From Lepisosteus oculatus (Eukaryota > Chordata > Actinopteri > Semionotiformes > Lepisosteidae), in the NCBI RefSeq assembly GCF_040954835.1, contig NC_090706.1:38945148-39009147 (forward strand): a stretch of 64,000 bases of DNA, written 5' to 3'. This document shows positions 26,540 to 38,900 of this stretch, piece by piece. The notes under the pieces were generated by a model. The model ran no database searches. It saw only the letters and a program-made list of their open reading frames with translations, and was not told the DNA's origin. The position numbers and the translations under genes are program-made. Within the stretch, counting starts at the first letter, position 1; the number at the start of each line of letters is the position of its first letter.

Positions 26540-27539
26540 CACAGCAGTTAGTTGTCAATTGTGCCATGACAGTTTATCTTTTTAAGAAAAAACAGGCATT
26601 TTTTAATGGGGATGACTCCAAAGTACATTATCGTGATTTTTATTATTTTGTGCCATGTATTCTCTGTATGTGACTCACAATGATTAAAATAACAGTTGTT
26701 CAAATGTTTTCACCAAAAAATGCAATATACAATCTCATTATGCAGCTGAAGGAACATATTAGCACTGAGACTGTGAATTTGATGACGTGTGAAATTTGGG
26801 TTTAATAGTGCTAATAACAAAAATGGGCGACAGACCAGAAAAGCTGTCAGTCAAACAGATCAAACTCACTGCATTCTTACTGCTGAATTTCACTTAGCCT
26901 AGATGTAAAACTAACTAACGATATTCCAATGACACATTGTCGCTGTAATGAAGTCATTCTGTTTTTCTATGAATGTCCTGTACATATTTTATTTCCACCT
27001 TATCCAAATGAGATGGTGCCCATGTGGTTCTTGACAAGCAAAATCAGCAGACAGTCAAGTGTGTGCTACATAAATTAAAACCATAGCAATGTGCACTGAG
27101 ACTAGGGTAGTGGGAAACCTAGAATAACTATCTTTCTTCATTTCTGTTACTATTGATAATAATGTTTCAGTTACACAGTTGTTTCTCTTGCTTTAATTAC
27201 TGTATATGTAGAAAATATTGTACAGAGAAAACGAGCTCAGTTGGGAGTCGTGCTCTGGTTCATGCATAATTACAAGGCAACTGTGGACACTGATTATAAG
27301 GTGTTAGACCCATTTGTAATCCACTGATCTCTCTTAATGAAAGAATTAAAAATACAAATAGCAATCAATTATGATTGTCTACCAGGTATCAAAGATTTAA
27401 AAATGATTGAACACCTCCTCACGTCTCTCCACATTTCACACGGCAACACCCAAAGACTAGATCATTTATTTTATATGGAGGAGTGAGGGGGGAGGGTGCT
27501 TGTTTGTGAGTTTAGCTATGGACTAGAGTCAAAGCAATA

Positions 27540-27715
27540 CGTTTGGGTAATTGCATTTTAAACTGAAATATGTCTCCTGCACTGACAGACCCTCCCCAGC
27601 TGCCATTAACCTGGCAGTTAATGACACATAAATGCCAGCTAGTGAAAAGGATGTCAGAGGAAACTACTGCTGGGTGTCAGCCGTTACCTGGCCACTCCTG
27701 GCTTGGAGGAAATCA
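27540..27715. promoter_or_regulatory. Candidate conserved enhancer
   Basis: A block with paired, partly palindromic words around 'ctgccattaacctggcagtt', then 'aatgacacataaatgccagc' and 'gtgaaaaggatgtcagagg'. No repeat or coding signature explains it, and its composition differs from the surrounding AT-rich DNA. Suggested as conserved non-coding sequence on appearance only. Confidence 0.35.
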
Positions 27716-28284
27716 ATACTGTCTTAAGTGATGTGGCTTAAGGGATAGAAACTGTACCCAAACCTCTCTGCTGCTGCTGGGGTCAGCCCCTGTCTCCATA
27801 CAAGCTCATATGGATTTGACGCTTGTGTACCCTGAACAAAATAGCAGAAAAGTGCCCTTTCAACACCCCTGTGACTTTTGACATACAAGAATGGACTAAC
27901 GCTCACCTGTTGCAACAGTGCTTTTAGCTCTTGCGATAAATCCCACCTATTAGGAACTAGGAGCAGTAGGTATGCGTGTTATTAATCGAGTGGAAAAATG
28001 GATCAGAATGTAGAATATCCATAACATTTAAAATATCAGCCCGTGACATTTGTTAGGGGCTAAGCAACTACAGACCCTCTTCAAGAAAAGGAACAAGTAA
28101 TAGGTTTATTCATGTCAAGGCTGAAGGCAGATACAGATCTAAGAAAAAAAACCTATACATTTTTAATAAAGAATCTAATCAAAAAGCTACCCAAAAACGT
28201 TAATGGTATGACAATAAACGAAAAAGACCCTGAGACATCCGCTGTGAATTGTGTCATTCTCCTCCCGTTCAACAGCCATTAAAG

Positions 28285-28515
28285 CATTAGGGCGTTAAGA
28301 ACATGAGAAAGATCACGAACAAGAGGCCATGTGGCCCATTGAGCCTGCTGTAGGTTCCCTCGGACCTCAGGCATGTCTCCCTGTTCATGCTGAAGACGTC
28401 CCCATGCTTGACTTTGTCAGTCCCTTTTAGGATTCTGAATACTCGAATCAAGACTCCACGGCGGATTCTCAATTGAAAACTAAAATGGTCTTTTTGGCCT
28501 GTTTGAGCAGGACAT
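28285..28515 (+). repeat. Dispersed repeat, 5' part ('aagaacatgagaaag...ggcccat')
   Basis: It begins 'gttaagaacatgagaaagat', followed by 'aagaggccatgtggcccatt' and, later, 'ttttaggattctgaatactcgaatcaagac' as two consecutive pieces. This matches a repeat I remember as abundant in gar- and sturgeon-like genomes, with an internal deletion. The segment at 40615-40800 appears to be the middle part of the same family. Confidence 0.65.
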
Positions 28516-28603
28516 TCCATTGCAATATATCTGTTACCTGACAGCAATATATATATTTTTTTAATATGGACACAGCTTTGTAATATCGTGCAAAGGTGTG
28601 AAA

Positions 28604-28637
28604 CACCTGAAGAAGGCTCCACGGCCGAAACGTTGTG
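28604..28637 (+). repeat. Fragment of the 'gaagaaggctc-cagccgaaac' repeat family
   Basis: The string cacctgaagaaggctccacg followed by gccgaaacgttgtg matches the centre of the foldback element at 36410-36535. It abuts the repeat ending near 28515 and may be part of the same composite insertion. Confidence 0.6.
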
Positions 28638-31140
28638 ACCTAAGAAAGGTTCTTACCTTTGAGGCGCAGTGACTGTGCAGTTTCTGCATTCTGCGTGCAA
28701 ACGGCTGCAAATATTCTTGTCTGTAGGTCACGCAGAGAAAACCGTGGCTGGGTAGCTGGCACTATGCCACTGGGTGGGTCTTCCTCTAGGCATGCCGTCG
28801 AATCTGAGTTTTTTTCCTGCGTTTCCCCAGTTTGTTCAACTTTGGTGGGAGCCAGCGGTGTTGGGAACGGACGAGCATTCATCCATCCTCCGAGATCCGC
28901 GCTCTTCAGAGGGGCCAGTTGTTGAGTCCGCCGCCTGGAGTGAAGGAGTTTCAGTGCTGTGACCCGGGCTTTATTCCCTGTTTGACTGGAGTCTTGAAGT
29001 GTGCTCCTGGGCCGCTGGTACAATAGAGGCGACAAATCTCTTTGAAGGGATTACCGTATAACGCTTGATTAGGGTGGCGTTTCAGGTAGGCTAACGCTAA
29101 CGCTAATCGGTCATTAACGACTTTGTAACCTTTCGATTAAGACTTTGGGGGGATCTGGAGTCACTGCACCGATGAAGCGAAAACGTGTCGAGGAAAATGA
29201 AGTGCCAGAACGGTAATATCGTTTAATGATGTACTTGATTTATTTCCCTGGCCACCTGAGACGTTTTATTAAAGTTACCTCCACTTTTTTTTTTGTGATC
29301 GTCCACAATTAGGGTAGAGTAATTATGGAGTTCTATCCAGTCTACAGCTTTCTAAACCTTTGGACAGCGAGTTCCTGCAAGTAAGACATGTAAACTGCAA
29401 GTGTTTTACACTTCAAACAAGCATACAGATCTGAATTACACGAGAGTATATACAACAAAAACATCAGTAGTAGAAGTTTGGTCGAAAAGCGATCGAACGA
29501 TTAAGATTTAGCTCACAGCACATTTAAAATGTCTAAAAAAAATATATATATATTGGGCTTGTTGACGTTCAGGACAATGAATTAAGCCCGAACCTCTCAC
29601 AGCAAAGTCAAATGTTCAGGCATTCAAGACCTTAACCAATTTTTGAAACACGTAATGACTTTTACAAATCCGGCAGCCTTCAGAAAAAAAACCCCATTGT
29701 GTTTAAAAACAGTTGTATATCTTTGTCAAGGCACACTTGTTAATTAAAAATAATCTATTCAGTATTTCTAGTGTATATTTTATTATGTTTGTCTCATTAT
29801 TGAGATAATTGATTCTCCTTTCTTAAGTGTTTTCGCCTCAAACAAATTACTAATTTGATTTTCAATATATACAATATATTAAGAACTAGAAACACATGCT
29901 GCACCTTTATGAAGGAAATATGTAGGAAATAAATTGCCCAGTGTTTCTGTAGTGGAGCATCAAAATTGACTTTACCTTACATCAGCATACTGTGCACCTA
30001 CACAAATAGCCACAAATAATTAAACGGAATGTCCTTCGGTTCTGAACTTTCAACAAGCCAGGCTAAACCTCGCCGTTTCAAACAGAGAAAGACAACGACT
30101 GCAGGTGAAGGAAGCATCGCCGAGATTTTTATGACGATTTATTTTTGTCCTCACAAGCCCATTCTCTTCCAATAAAACCGGTGGGGCGTTAATCGATTCC
30201 TTCCAACTGCGTCTAAAAGACGCGCATAACATCAAGGGCAAAATCCAGCAGTAAAATGCGTTGGGATAATAGTGCCACCTAGCGCTGCTTTAAGTGTACT
30301 TCAGGAAGGCCTTCATTACGACATGCTGTAGCAGCGGCACCTCAGAGGGAGCAAAAACACGCCCACAGAAGTACCGATACATAGCCAAATTTTTAAAGCA
30401 GTTCTTCTGCTGTCAGGTACGATATGTAGATCAAAAGCTTCTCATACAAGATAATTCCTTATTTTTAATTTATTTTTAACTTGGAATCTGTTCATTAACT
30501 TGAGGACAGACTGAACAAGGTTCTATTTGCTAAATATCCTGGCAAAACTAGACCCCGAACAGGGAATTATTGAAACTAGAGACTGAGGTAAGAAAACAGC
30601 CCAACAGTCCCGAAAAATAGTTCTGGACGATTAAGGGGCCAACTGGACTCAGACAGGCAGTTGTTAAAGGAATGAGCTGAGGAGCCGTGTGATAAGTATT
30701 CCACACCCTGAAAGAAAAGTTGCAGACCCTGAGGACAGCAGGTGGCCCAACAGTGAACAGGGGTGTGCAGACAGTGGATCTTCATACAGGACGGGGAACA
30801 GGAGGCACGGGTTTGCACAGAATGTAGTCGGGACCACCACCACCACCCCCCACAACATAGCTTGGCTGATGAAGCCGACTCAGTGTTCCTTGGTCCAAAG
30901 AACAGCTTCACCAGCAGCTTGGGAAAAACGCGCTACAAGCAGCCGAACACAGGCTGAACGAAGGGCTGTTCCCCTTTCTCAGCGCCCAGTCGAAGGAATC
31001 AACGTGCGTTCGTTGGCTCCACTCGGCGTCTCCCCTCGACCCAGAGGGCGAAGCACTTTCCCCACTCCTGCTGCAGAACAGCTGCAGGGCAGGGTGGGTG
31101 AATACATGTGAAGGGTTTCTGGATGAAAAGCACTACAGGA

Positions 31141-31442
31141 AAGTAATAATTATCATTATTATTATTTGCATTATTTATAAGATCACTTTATTGGCCAATT
31201 TCTTGTATTAGGAATTTGTCTTTTCGCAGACCCCAGCCTGCTCTCCATGAGACACACAGACAGGGAGAGAAGCTGGGGGTCAGAGCGCAGGGTCCGCCAT
31301 TTATACAGCACCCCTGGAGCAGCTGGGGTTAAGGGCCTTGCTCAGGGGCCCAACGGAGTAGGATTCCTCTGCTGGCCGCGGGATTTGAACCGGCAACCTT
31401 CCAGCCACAGACGCAGATCCTGAGCCACAGAGCCACCACTCC
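31141..31442 (-). mobile_element. tRNA-derived SINE
   Basis: On the minus strand the element starts near 31442 with a tRNA-like head: an A-box-like TGTGGCTCAGGATC (31429-31416) and a B box GGTTCAAATCC (31391-31381). The body follows (gagcaaggcccttaacccc), and the tail 'aagtgatcttataaat' passes into ATT/ATA triplets at about 31141-31180. Head, body and simple-repeat tail in this order are diagnostic of a SINE. Flanking duplications were not identified with certainty. Confidence 0.85.
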
Positions 31443-31918
31443 ACCTTCCTTAACTAGAGTTTAACTAGAGACTAGAGATATTTAACAGCTTTAGAACGGT
31501 TTTTCAGGTCCCACTATGGAAGCCGTGACTAGCTCAGCTACTCGGGTCTCCCCCCTGGTGATTCTCCGTGGCAGGCTGCAGTAGCAGATGTTTGCTCTGG
31601 ATGCCCCATCCCATTTGCATCTCCATTCCAATACACTCCCTGCAGCTCAGAAACCTACCAGAGTCAGCCCCTCCTTAGAATGGACTTCCTCTTATACAAG
31701 AAAAGGGATTCATGGCTTGTTCATAAGCAAAGACATATTTTAATATAAAACCAATTGTAAAAAAGATCATACACATCCCAGATCTTTGTAATTCAGCTTT
31801 ATATAAATATTGTGCAAATACATGTCTTGTTACCATGTAATAATCTACTGTCTGAAGGAAGCAAACAGTTTTTACCTGGTGTCTGCGAAAGAAAAAGGCC
31901 ATCTCTCAGGGTTTAACC

Positions 31919-32252
31919 CACCGGCTCTCCACCTGGTCCTGCTGGTGCCCCCCACACCTGCTGGTTTCTGTTCCAGACGAGACGCAGTGACGCAGTCGAA
32001 CGCTTCGTGGACTTAAAAGTACAAGATTCACGTCAACTGTTTGCTTCCAGCTCTTAAAACACGCTTGAGCTCCAATCGACGTGTTTTGTAAGTGAAATAA
32101 AATCCCAAACTTGTGCCTAGCAAAAAATGCAAATATTCCAATGAAGCAAGTTCTTAGATCAACCAAGGCCTCAGTTATCTCATGAAGGTGGGCTGGAATG
32201 GAAACACCAGCCGCTGTGTGTGGGACACCAGCACCAGGATTGGGAACCACTG
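31919..32252. mobile_element. hAT-like non-autonomous DNA transposon (MITE)
   Basis: The ends form long imperfect terminal inverted repeats. The left end reads CACCGGCTCTCCACCTGGTC, and the right end on the minus strand reads CAGTGGTTCCCAATCCTGGT. Pairing continues inward to 'ctggtttctgttccag' against 'ctggtgtttccattccag'. CAGTGGTTC-type ends are typical of hAT elements. The flanking octamers gtttaacc (31911-31918) and ggttaaac (32253-32260) agree at 6 of 8 bases, consistent with an aged 8-bp target-site duplication. The element is 334 bp with no transposase, lying 0.65 kb beyond the b4galt7 stop codon. Confidence 0.8.
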
Positions 32253-32901
32253 GGTTAAACCTTCCCAACAACGGACTGGAAGAAGATACAGTGGTCCAGT
32301 GTCTGGACTTGAAGGGAAAAGAAATTAAAGACACTTGACACTAATTGAGAAATAGTACAAGTGCATTTAGGGGCTTTGCAGGGAAGGCAAAAAAGGCATT
32401 TGTAGTGGAACACATTCAGAGATCATATCATTTCCAGAGATCTGAAGCAAATCCAAAAAGATGTGCTATTTCCCTAATGGGGAAGAGGGGATGGTCACTC
32501 CAAGTAATGCATCTTGAATAGATATCTGAACTTAAAAAAAGCTAAAATGTCTTACTAAGCCCTGTCAGAACCAACGTGACACTTTGTACCAATTCACAAA
32601 AATAAAACTCTGCAGGTTTCGGAGGAGGAACTGAGGTTTTTCGCCGTTTCAAACCGACTACCGAATTCTACCGTTCGCGATTCAAGTTTTCGAACCAGGC
32701 AGCTACGTCGCAATTGACCCTCGATTGAAAAAAAAAAAAGGCAAAAAAAAAAAGAATACAAGTCCTTTATAAATTATAACACTGCTCTGTCCACGCTGGC
32801 CGTTGCCCGGCCTGGTGCCGTCTGTGAACGTCTGCATGCAGTCCGCAGCTGCTCTCCAGGAGCCGACACCAGCTGGCAGAGCACCCTGGGACGGCACCCT
32901 G

Positions 32902-35900
32902 TTAGCTGAGCAGGCACCAGGGCGTCTCGGTCTGGTCACACTCCAGGTGGATGTTGACCACGGTGCAGGGCGCCCCGCTGATCGTCAGCTCCTTCCGGGC
33001 GTCCACTCTGTAGCGCAGGCTCGTCAGCCCACCTTCTTTGTCCACCTTGAACTGCTCCTGGGCGGGAAAGACGTGCGCTTGGAATCACATGTTCAGCCCC
33101 ATACTGTACATCCACTGATTGTTCACACAGAAATTGTTGGAGCACACAGATCGTTGCAGACTTTCTTCTTACTAAAGAGGGGGAGGATATTGCTCCCACC
33201 ACTATACTGGGGCATTAGGACCCACACAGACTGCAGAACTAGAGCGCCCCCTACTGGCCCCTCTAACACCTCTTGCCAGCAGCAGCCTTGGCTTTCCCAG
33301 GAGTCTCCCCTCCAGTCAAAGGTTTCGGTACAGTAAGTTAAGTAGCTGGCCTTTGCAAAAATTTCTTTCCTGATATTTACAAAAAATTAGCAAAAAATGC
33401 AATATCTGTTTGATCATTTCCAAGTTGCTTGAGCGGCTTTGCTGAAGGCACCACTATCTAGCGTACGATCATCCAAAATGTTTTTCAGTCTGAGTGGAGC
33501 GTTGCTTATCTGATTATAAGAAGTACAGACGTGTTTTAAACACAGATTGCCTCCCTTGTGTTTTTATTTCATTATAAGATTTTTCCTTACGGTAGGTTAC
33601 GCTTACCATATAAATTTGAATATTTTGTCTGTAACCCTCTTTTGAAAGAGCACAATTGGAGATTGTCACACCAAATTAACGAGCAATTCTATGTTTTAGT
33701 CCCGAATGTACTACAATATTTATTTCAATGGTGATGAATAAAGTTAGGTGCTCAAACTGATGATTAATTTTGAAACTAGACAAAGTGGCATTGTAGTAAG
33801 AAAGAGAAGCAGCAGCAAAGTTAGATCCAGGAGCCGCCTGACAATGACAACGACCATGTAAAACTGTATTCGTCTTCAAGTAAACTGTACCTGGAGGAAA
33901 TACTGGGGAGACACAGACTGTTATCGTAAGGGGCACCTGAAGGTGTCTTGCAAGGTATCTAGGTATTTGCTTACTGGCAATGAAACATTTTCCTCTGAAA
34001 GCTTTATAAAATTAGACTTTGTTGTGATGCTGCTTGATATTGGTGGACTAAAAACAGGAGTGCGTGGGTTTCTTTCACCTTTTAATTTAATCCCTCTCTG
34101 AACTGATGCATGCCTTCCAAGTTTTCCCTGTGACTCCCTGTCTGGACAGATAACGTTCCCCTCGCTCAGTGTGCTGCGCCTCTCGCCCTGTTCAATTCAC
34201 CTCAAGCGCAGCTCGCAGGCTGCTCTTGCGCCTGCCCGACACCTAGTGGCCGCTCGGGGCGCTGCACCGCACGGCACGGCCGCGCCTACCTGCTTCTGCG
34301 CCGCCACTCTCTTCTGGTCCCGCTTCCTCCAGGCGGGGTCGTGGATGTGCCGGAATGTCTCGTACCCCGTGGTTATTCCGCTCGGGCGGAAAAGCTGGAT
34401 TTGGACAAGAACGCGAGTGAAAAGGGGGCGATGAAACTACGGCAATGAAACTGGTACGTCAGGAAAGATCAGCATCAAGGCATAAGAGTCAGAAGAGGAA
34501 AGTGTTGCTTGAGGGATTTTCTGCTTTCTATGAACTAAAAGCTGACAGAAGAAAAAAAGCATGGGTGATGGAAAAAATTATACATATTTTGCTCTTTTAC
34601 ATCTTAAGTACCTTAGCTGATATGTCTAAAGGTCTCTGAACCATGCACCCATCCAACTGCTATAGAATTAGTCTTCTTTTTCTTGCTAATGGAGTAAGTT
34701 GTCAAAGAATCTGTACAAATTTCAAGGCGCGCAGCTAGCGAGACAGAATAGATGAACGGGTAATCGTCCTCTTTCACACTCCAGGAGTCTGGCCTTGGAA
34801 AAGCATGGCGAGAAGCAGAACATTTGGGTGTCATTCCGTGTGTTTTCACAGATCCCTGAAGACATCTACAGCATATTACATGCTGCAAATAACCGACGTT
34901 TTCAAAGGAAGCCATTAAAAGTAGCATTTGAAAAAAAACACGAGGTGTGAAGACTTGTAAACATTTCAGAGGTGTGGAATACTGTATTTGACCTTGAGGA
35001 ATCCATCATTATTCCAAATCTGTCCGATACTGTGGTTTATCAGACGATGTTCACAAGGCAGGCTGCACAACCGAACAGATGGAAGTTAGACAGGTTACCT
35101 GTAGCCCTGCCATTTTCAGACGTCTGTAGAACTCGTCATCCTCCCTGCCCCATCCCCAGAACCTGTTCGACATCCCGTTGCACTGAAAGGGAAAAACCAG
35201 GAGGGGTAAAAGCCAGCGCTCGAACCCGCCGCTCGTCGGGCGAGATCGGGCCGTGACTGCACCAGCCGGACCGGGACCCCAGCCCACCGCGGGGGATGGC
35301 GGTCCGAGCGGGGCCGTCTCCCCGAGGCTCCGAGCCGGAGCTCCTCCGGGATCCACCCCACACACTTCCTGCTCCGCGCGGCCCCGCGGTACAGAGGCGA
35401 AACCCTCGGACACGAGTTCAGGCCCGGTGCCCGCCGCAATCCTGACGGGCCCCGGCCCCGGACCAGTGCCCAGAACGATTCACTGGGCCTCAACAGGTAC
35501 AGATGGTTTTGGTTTCGGGAACGTTCGTAGGCTCATAGCATTCAATCCCGGACGTCATGCACTTACAAACGTTCCCAAACCAAAACGTTTTTTCTCTTTA
35601 ACCTCTCCCTCATACAGATAAAAGGAAACACACAAACGCCCACAACGATTTTCTATTTTTTTTTTGGGGGGGGCGAACCAAACAGTTCTATTCACGTATA
35701 ATAGCGGTGTGGCTCCATTCCTGATCTTTCCATTTACTTTCAGGTTTCGAATTAAAAGAGGTTCCCTGTCTGGGAGGGGGGGGGGGGTCTCACCATCTGG
35801 TAGTGCTGCTTGGTGAGGAGCAGGATCCCTCCCACGTAGGTCTTGTAGTGGTAGAGGGGGTGCAGCTCGGGCGAGGCCACGTGGAAGGGGCCGCGGTCGG

Positions 35901-38900
35901 GGAAGCCGTAGTCCAGGGCCTCGTTCTGGGGCAGCAGGTCCACGTCGTGCATGGCGACGTAGTCGGTGTCGTTCCCACTCTCCGCGAAGCCCACGTTGAT
36001 CAGGGACGCCCTGTTGAACCTGTCGGCAGAGGGGGCGGGGCCCCGGGTGAGCCGGCCTGCCGGACGAAGCCGGGCCGCGCCCACGCCCGTGGGGGAAAAG
36101 CCTTTTGGAAGAAGACATCCACGCGGGAACGTGATCCGCGAACGACTTCATCGGGAGGGGGGCCGCACCACCTGCGGTGTCCACCAGGGGGCGCAAGCCC
36201 CCCACGGGCACGCGTGGAGAGCCCCTCCCCTCGCACATGCGGGGCGACAGGAGAGACTTTACAATGGCTTACAAAGTCCTTCATCACCTCAGGCCCTTTT
36301 ATCCGCAGGAGTTAAGCAGGAGCATTTCATCTGTTGCCAAACATTCTGCAAGACCACAAAATACAGAAATCTAATTCTCCACAGAAGTTCAAGTAGGTAC
36401 CTACAAAGCAACAAGTTAAGGTTGATTCCATGCTGAAAAGAGAAGAGACAAGTGTGACAACTGAAGAAGGCTCTACAGCCGAAACACTGTGTCTGTTTTC
36501 TTTCCTTTTCAGCATGGAATCAACCTTTACTTGTTCGGTTATTCTCCATGCTTCAGCATCTCTGTCCAAGTTGAAACAGGAATGCAGACACTGTAGGCTC
36601 TTAAGTCTTACTTGAAAAGAGTTTTCAAGGTGCTTTTGTGTAACTTACTGCTACGGGATCGGACTTTCGTCACGACCTCTGTAGCATTTTCAAGAGCAGT
36701 GGCGTGGCTCAGGAGGGGTGCAGTACATTGCAAAATTCTTGCAATAATTTTGCAATGTGCAGCTTAGAAGAATGCAGCTATTTCCTGAAAAAGCATTAAG
36801 CGCAGATAACAGATAACACATAATACTGACACTGACACGACAGCCTTGCCATTTTAAAAAAGGCACTCCCAAAATGAATGCAATTTTTCCACAACACTAT
36901 TAAATCAGTCAAACATGCAACACACTTCCACATGACCGTACACATCAGGCCCTGCGTGACGCACACAGCCAGACTCCCTGAGCTGGATGCGTTTATATGG
37001 GCTCCATTATGGATTGTCTGCAGCTTATCGCTGTTTCCTTATCGACAGACAACAAGGCAGAGCTGTGCAGCTCAGCCACGACAACCTGAACCAAACCCTC
37101 TGCCCCACCGGTACTACCGGTCTTACCGGTAGTGGTCCACCTGGTTGATGACCAGGATCTTGTGGCGGATCCTCTTCTTGTTGAGGAAGGCGTGCATGTA
37201 GGGCACGAAGACCAGCAGCTCCTCGAAGCGCTCCCTGAACGGGACGAGGACGGCCAGCTTGTGCGGACCCCAGGAGGGGTCGTCGGCGGGGGGCGCCGGC
37301 CGGTCCGGCGGGCAGGGCTGGCGGGGCAGGGCGCCCTCCTCCAGCCCCGGCCTGCCCATGTCTCCGGAGCAGCTGAGCTGCAGCCACAGCAGCGAGCCCA
37401 GGACCACCACCAGACACAGGCAGAACAGCTTGAAGACGTTGCACTTCCTGGCCAGGAACCTGCACCAGACACACAGAGCGCTGCAGCATTCACCTCTGTC
37501 CGACAGCCCAGGCCTGCCACTTCTTTCTTCCTCTCAGCAGCACACACACACCACACCACGTTTAGAACAACCAAGCCCATGCAAAAAGGTGTGCCCACAG
37601 CTGGGCACACTGGAGGTCATTTCATTGCTTAAAAAGAAAAACTAGCCAGGTACAGTATTTTTGTTTTTTGCATTGCATGCACAATACTCTTCACATTTTT
37701 GTGCCCAGCTAATGAATCGAATTAATGAATGAATCCCTCAAGATCATTTCAAATCCGACGTGCAATCACTGGATTCAGCACCATCAACGTTTTCTCTTTC
37801 TAGGGCAGGGGCAGGCACAGGCACAGGCACCCCGGGGTCCTTGAGAGCTGCCTTTGCGTCTGGTTTTCAGGCCATCTCACACCGTGATGACGTCCCTGCA
37901 CCGCTCAGCTGTGTTTTCCAGGGCTTAATCAGGCGTAACTTGAAAGACGCCTCTGGAGCAGGGGTGTCAAACACAGCTCTCGGAGCGCAAGGTGTGTCCT
38001 GGTTTCCATTCCAGGCAGAGCTCCCAGATGCACGGCAAATCCGATTATTTTACCTACTGCCTGAGGGTCGGATTTCTGACCTGGCCCCACGGTGCTTTAT
38101 GGTTGGGTGTACTTCTGAAGACGTGAATGTGATGAAGTGACTGTTTTCGGTTAGACATTGTAAAAGACCTTAAGAAACAACCCTACAGGTGTCAAAGTAA
38201 AATAACCAGGCTCATATTTAATTGATAAATGGGGTTGGATGAAAATGGGGAAGACAATATTCCCTCCAGGAGCTGAGTTTGAGACCCCTGCACCCACCCC
38301 TGACACAGAGCTGGTCTGGCCATAAAACACGTCGTTCAGACGTCTTGAATGGCGCCACTGTGCAATTTAACAGCCATAGGCTACATTCAGCACGCTGTCA
38401 CCAACTCCGATTGAGGAGAAAACCAACAACAGTTCATGCCGAAGTGCTCAAGCGCTGTCTCCAGGAAAAAGCTTAGAGTGGGAATACCGCAGAAGCAGAT
38501 AAATTCAATATAACTTTCCGCGTTAATGGCAAAACGTATACTGTTATCGCCTGTTCCTTTGACAAAAGGTGTGGGTACTTTCCGAATACGTGCGGTTTTC
38601 AGCTTTGGACCAGAACGGGTCACAACTTGTTTGACTCGTTTCACTTTCTTAAAGATTTTTTTTTTCAGTGCGCCCAAACAGCAGAGCTTGTTCAATATTC
38701 ATGAGACACAGATTCAGAAAGTTCATTTTCCAGTGCTATCACCACCCACTCCGCTAACTTCGGGTTTTATGAAATTGCGTGGTAAGAACATAAAACGATT
38801 TGCATGAATGTGGAGTCGACACAAAAAAAGTGATATAAATAACTTCGCACGCCTCTGCGGAATTCCGAATTTAAGAACAGATCACGAAACTAAAAGTGTA

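Larger units (their letters stand above)
18478..32901. other. Gene-poor upstream region of emx
   Basis: 14.4 kb between the emx start codon and the 3' end of b4galt7. I see no supported protein-coding gene. It should contain the emx promoter and 5' UTR (just right of 18477), a TTA repeat at about 18537-18553, GTT repeats near 21727-21745 and 22929-22965, candidate enhancers (23090-23540, 26530, 27540-27715), CTCF-like motifs (20130, 24577) and several dispersed repeats (24336, 28285, 28604, 31141, 31919). A GC-rich open frame at 28640-29035 is not convincing as a gene. Confidence 0.7.

Noticed and set aside
28640-29035. A 131-codon minus-strand open frame in a GC-rich patch between repeats
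   Set aside because: No domain, signal or family resemblance, and repeat fragments lie directly beside it at 28285-28637. Most likely part of an insertion; not listed as a gene.
29172-29216. Short plus-strand reading MKRKRVEENEVPER followed by a stop, looking like a first exon
   Set aside because: The apparent donor 'gtaatatc' coincides with an in-frame stop, no downstream plus-strand exon was found, and the local text resembles repeat-derived sequence.
35555-36238. A 227-codon minus-strand open frame
   Set aside because: It crosses b4galt7 exon 3 in the wrong frame and reads through both introns. The correct frame gives the DVD-containing galactosyltransferase sequence with proper splice sites.
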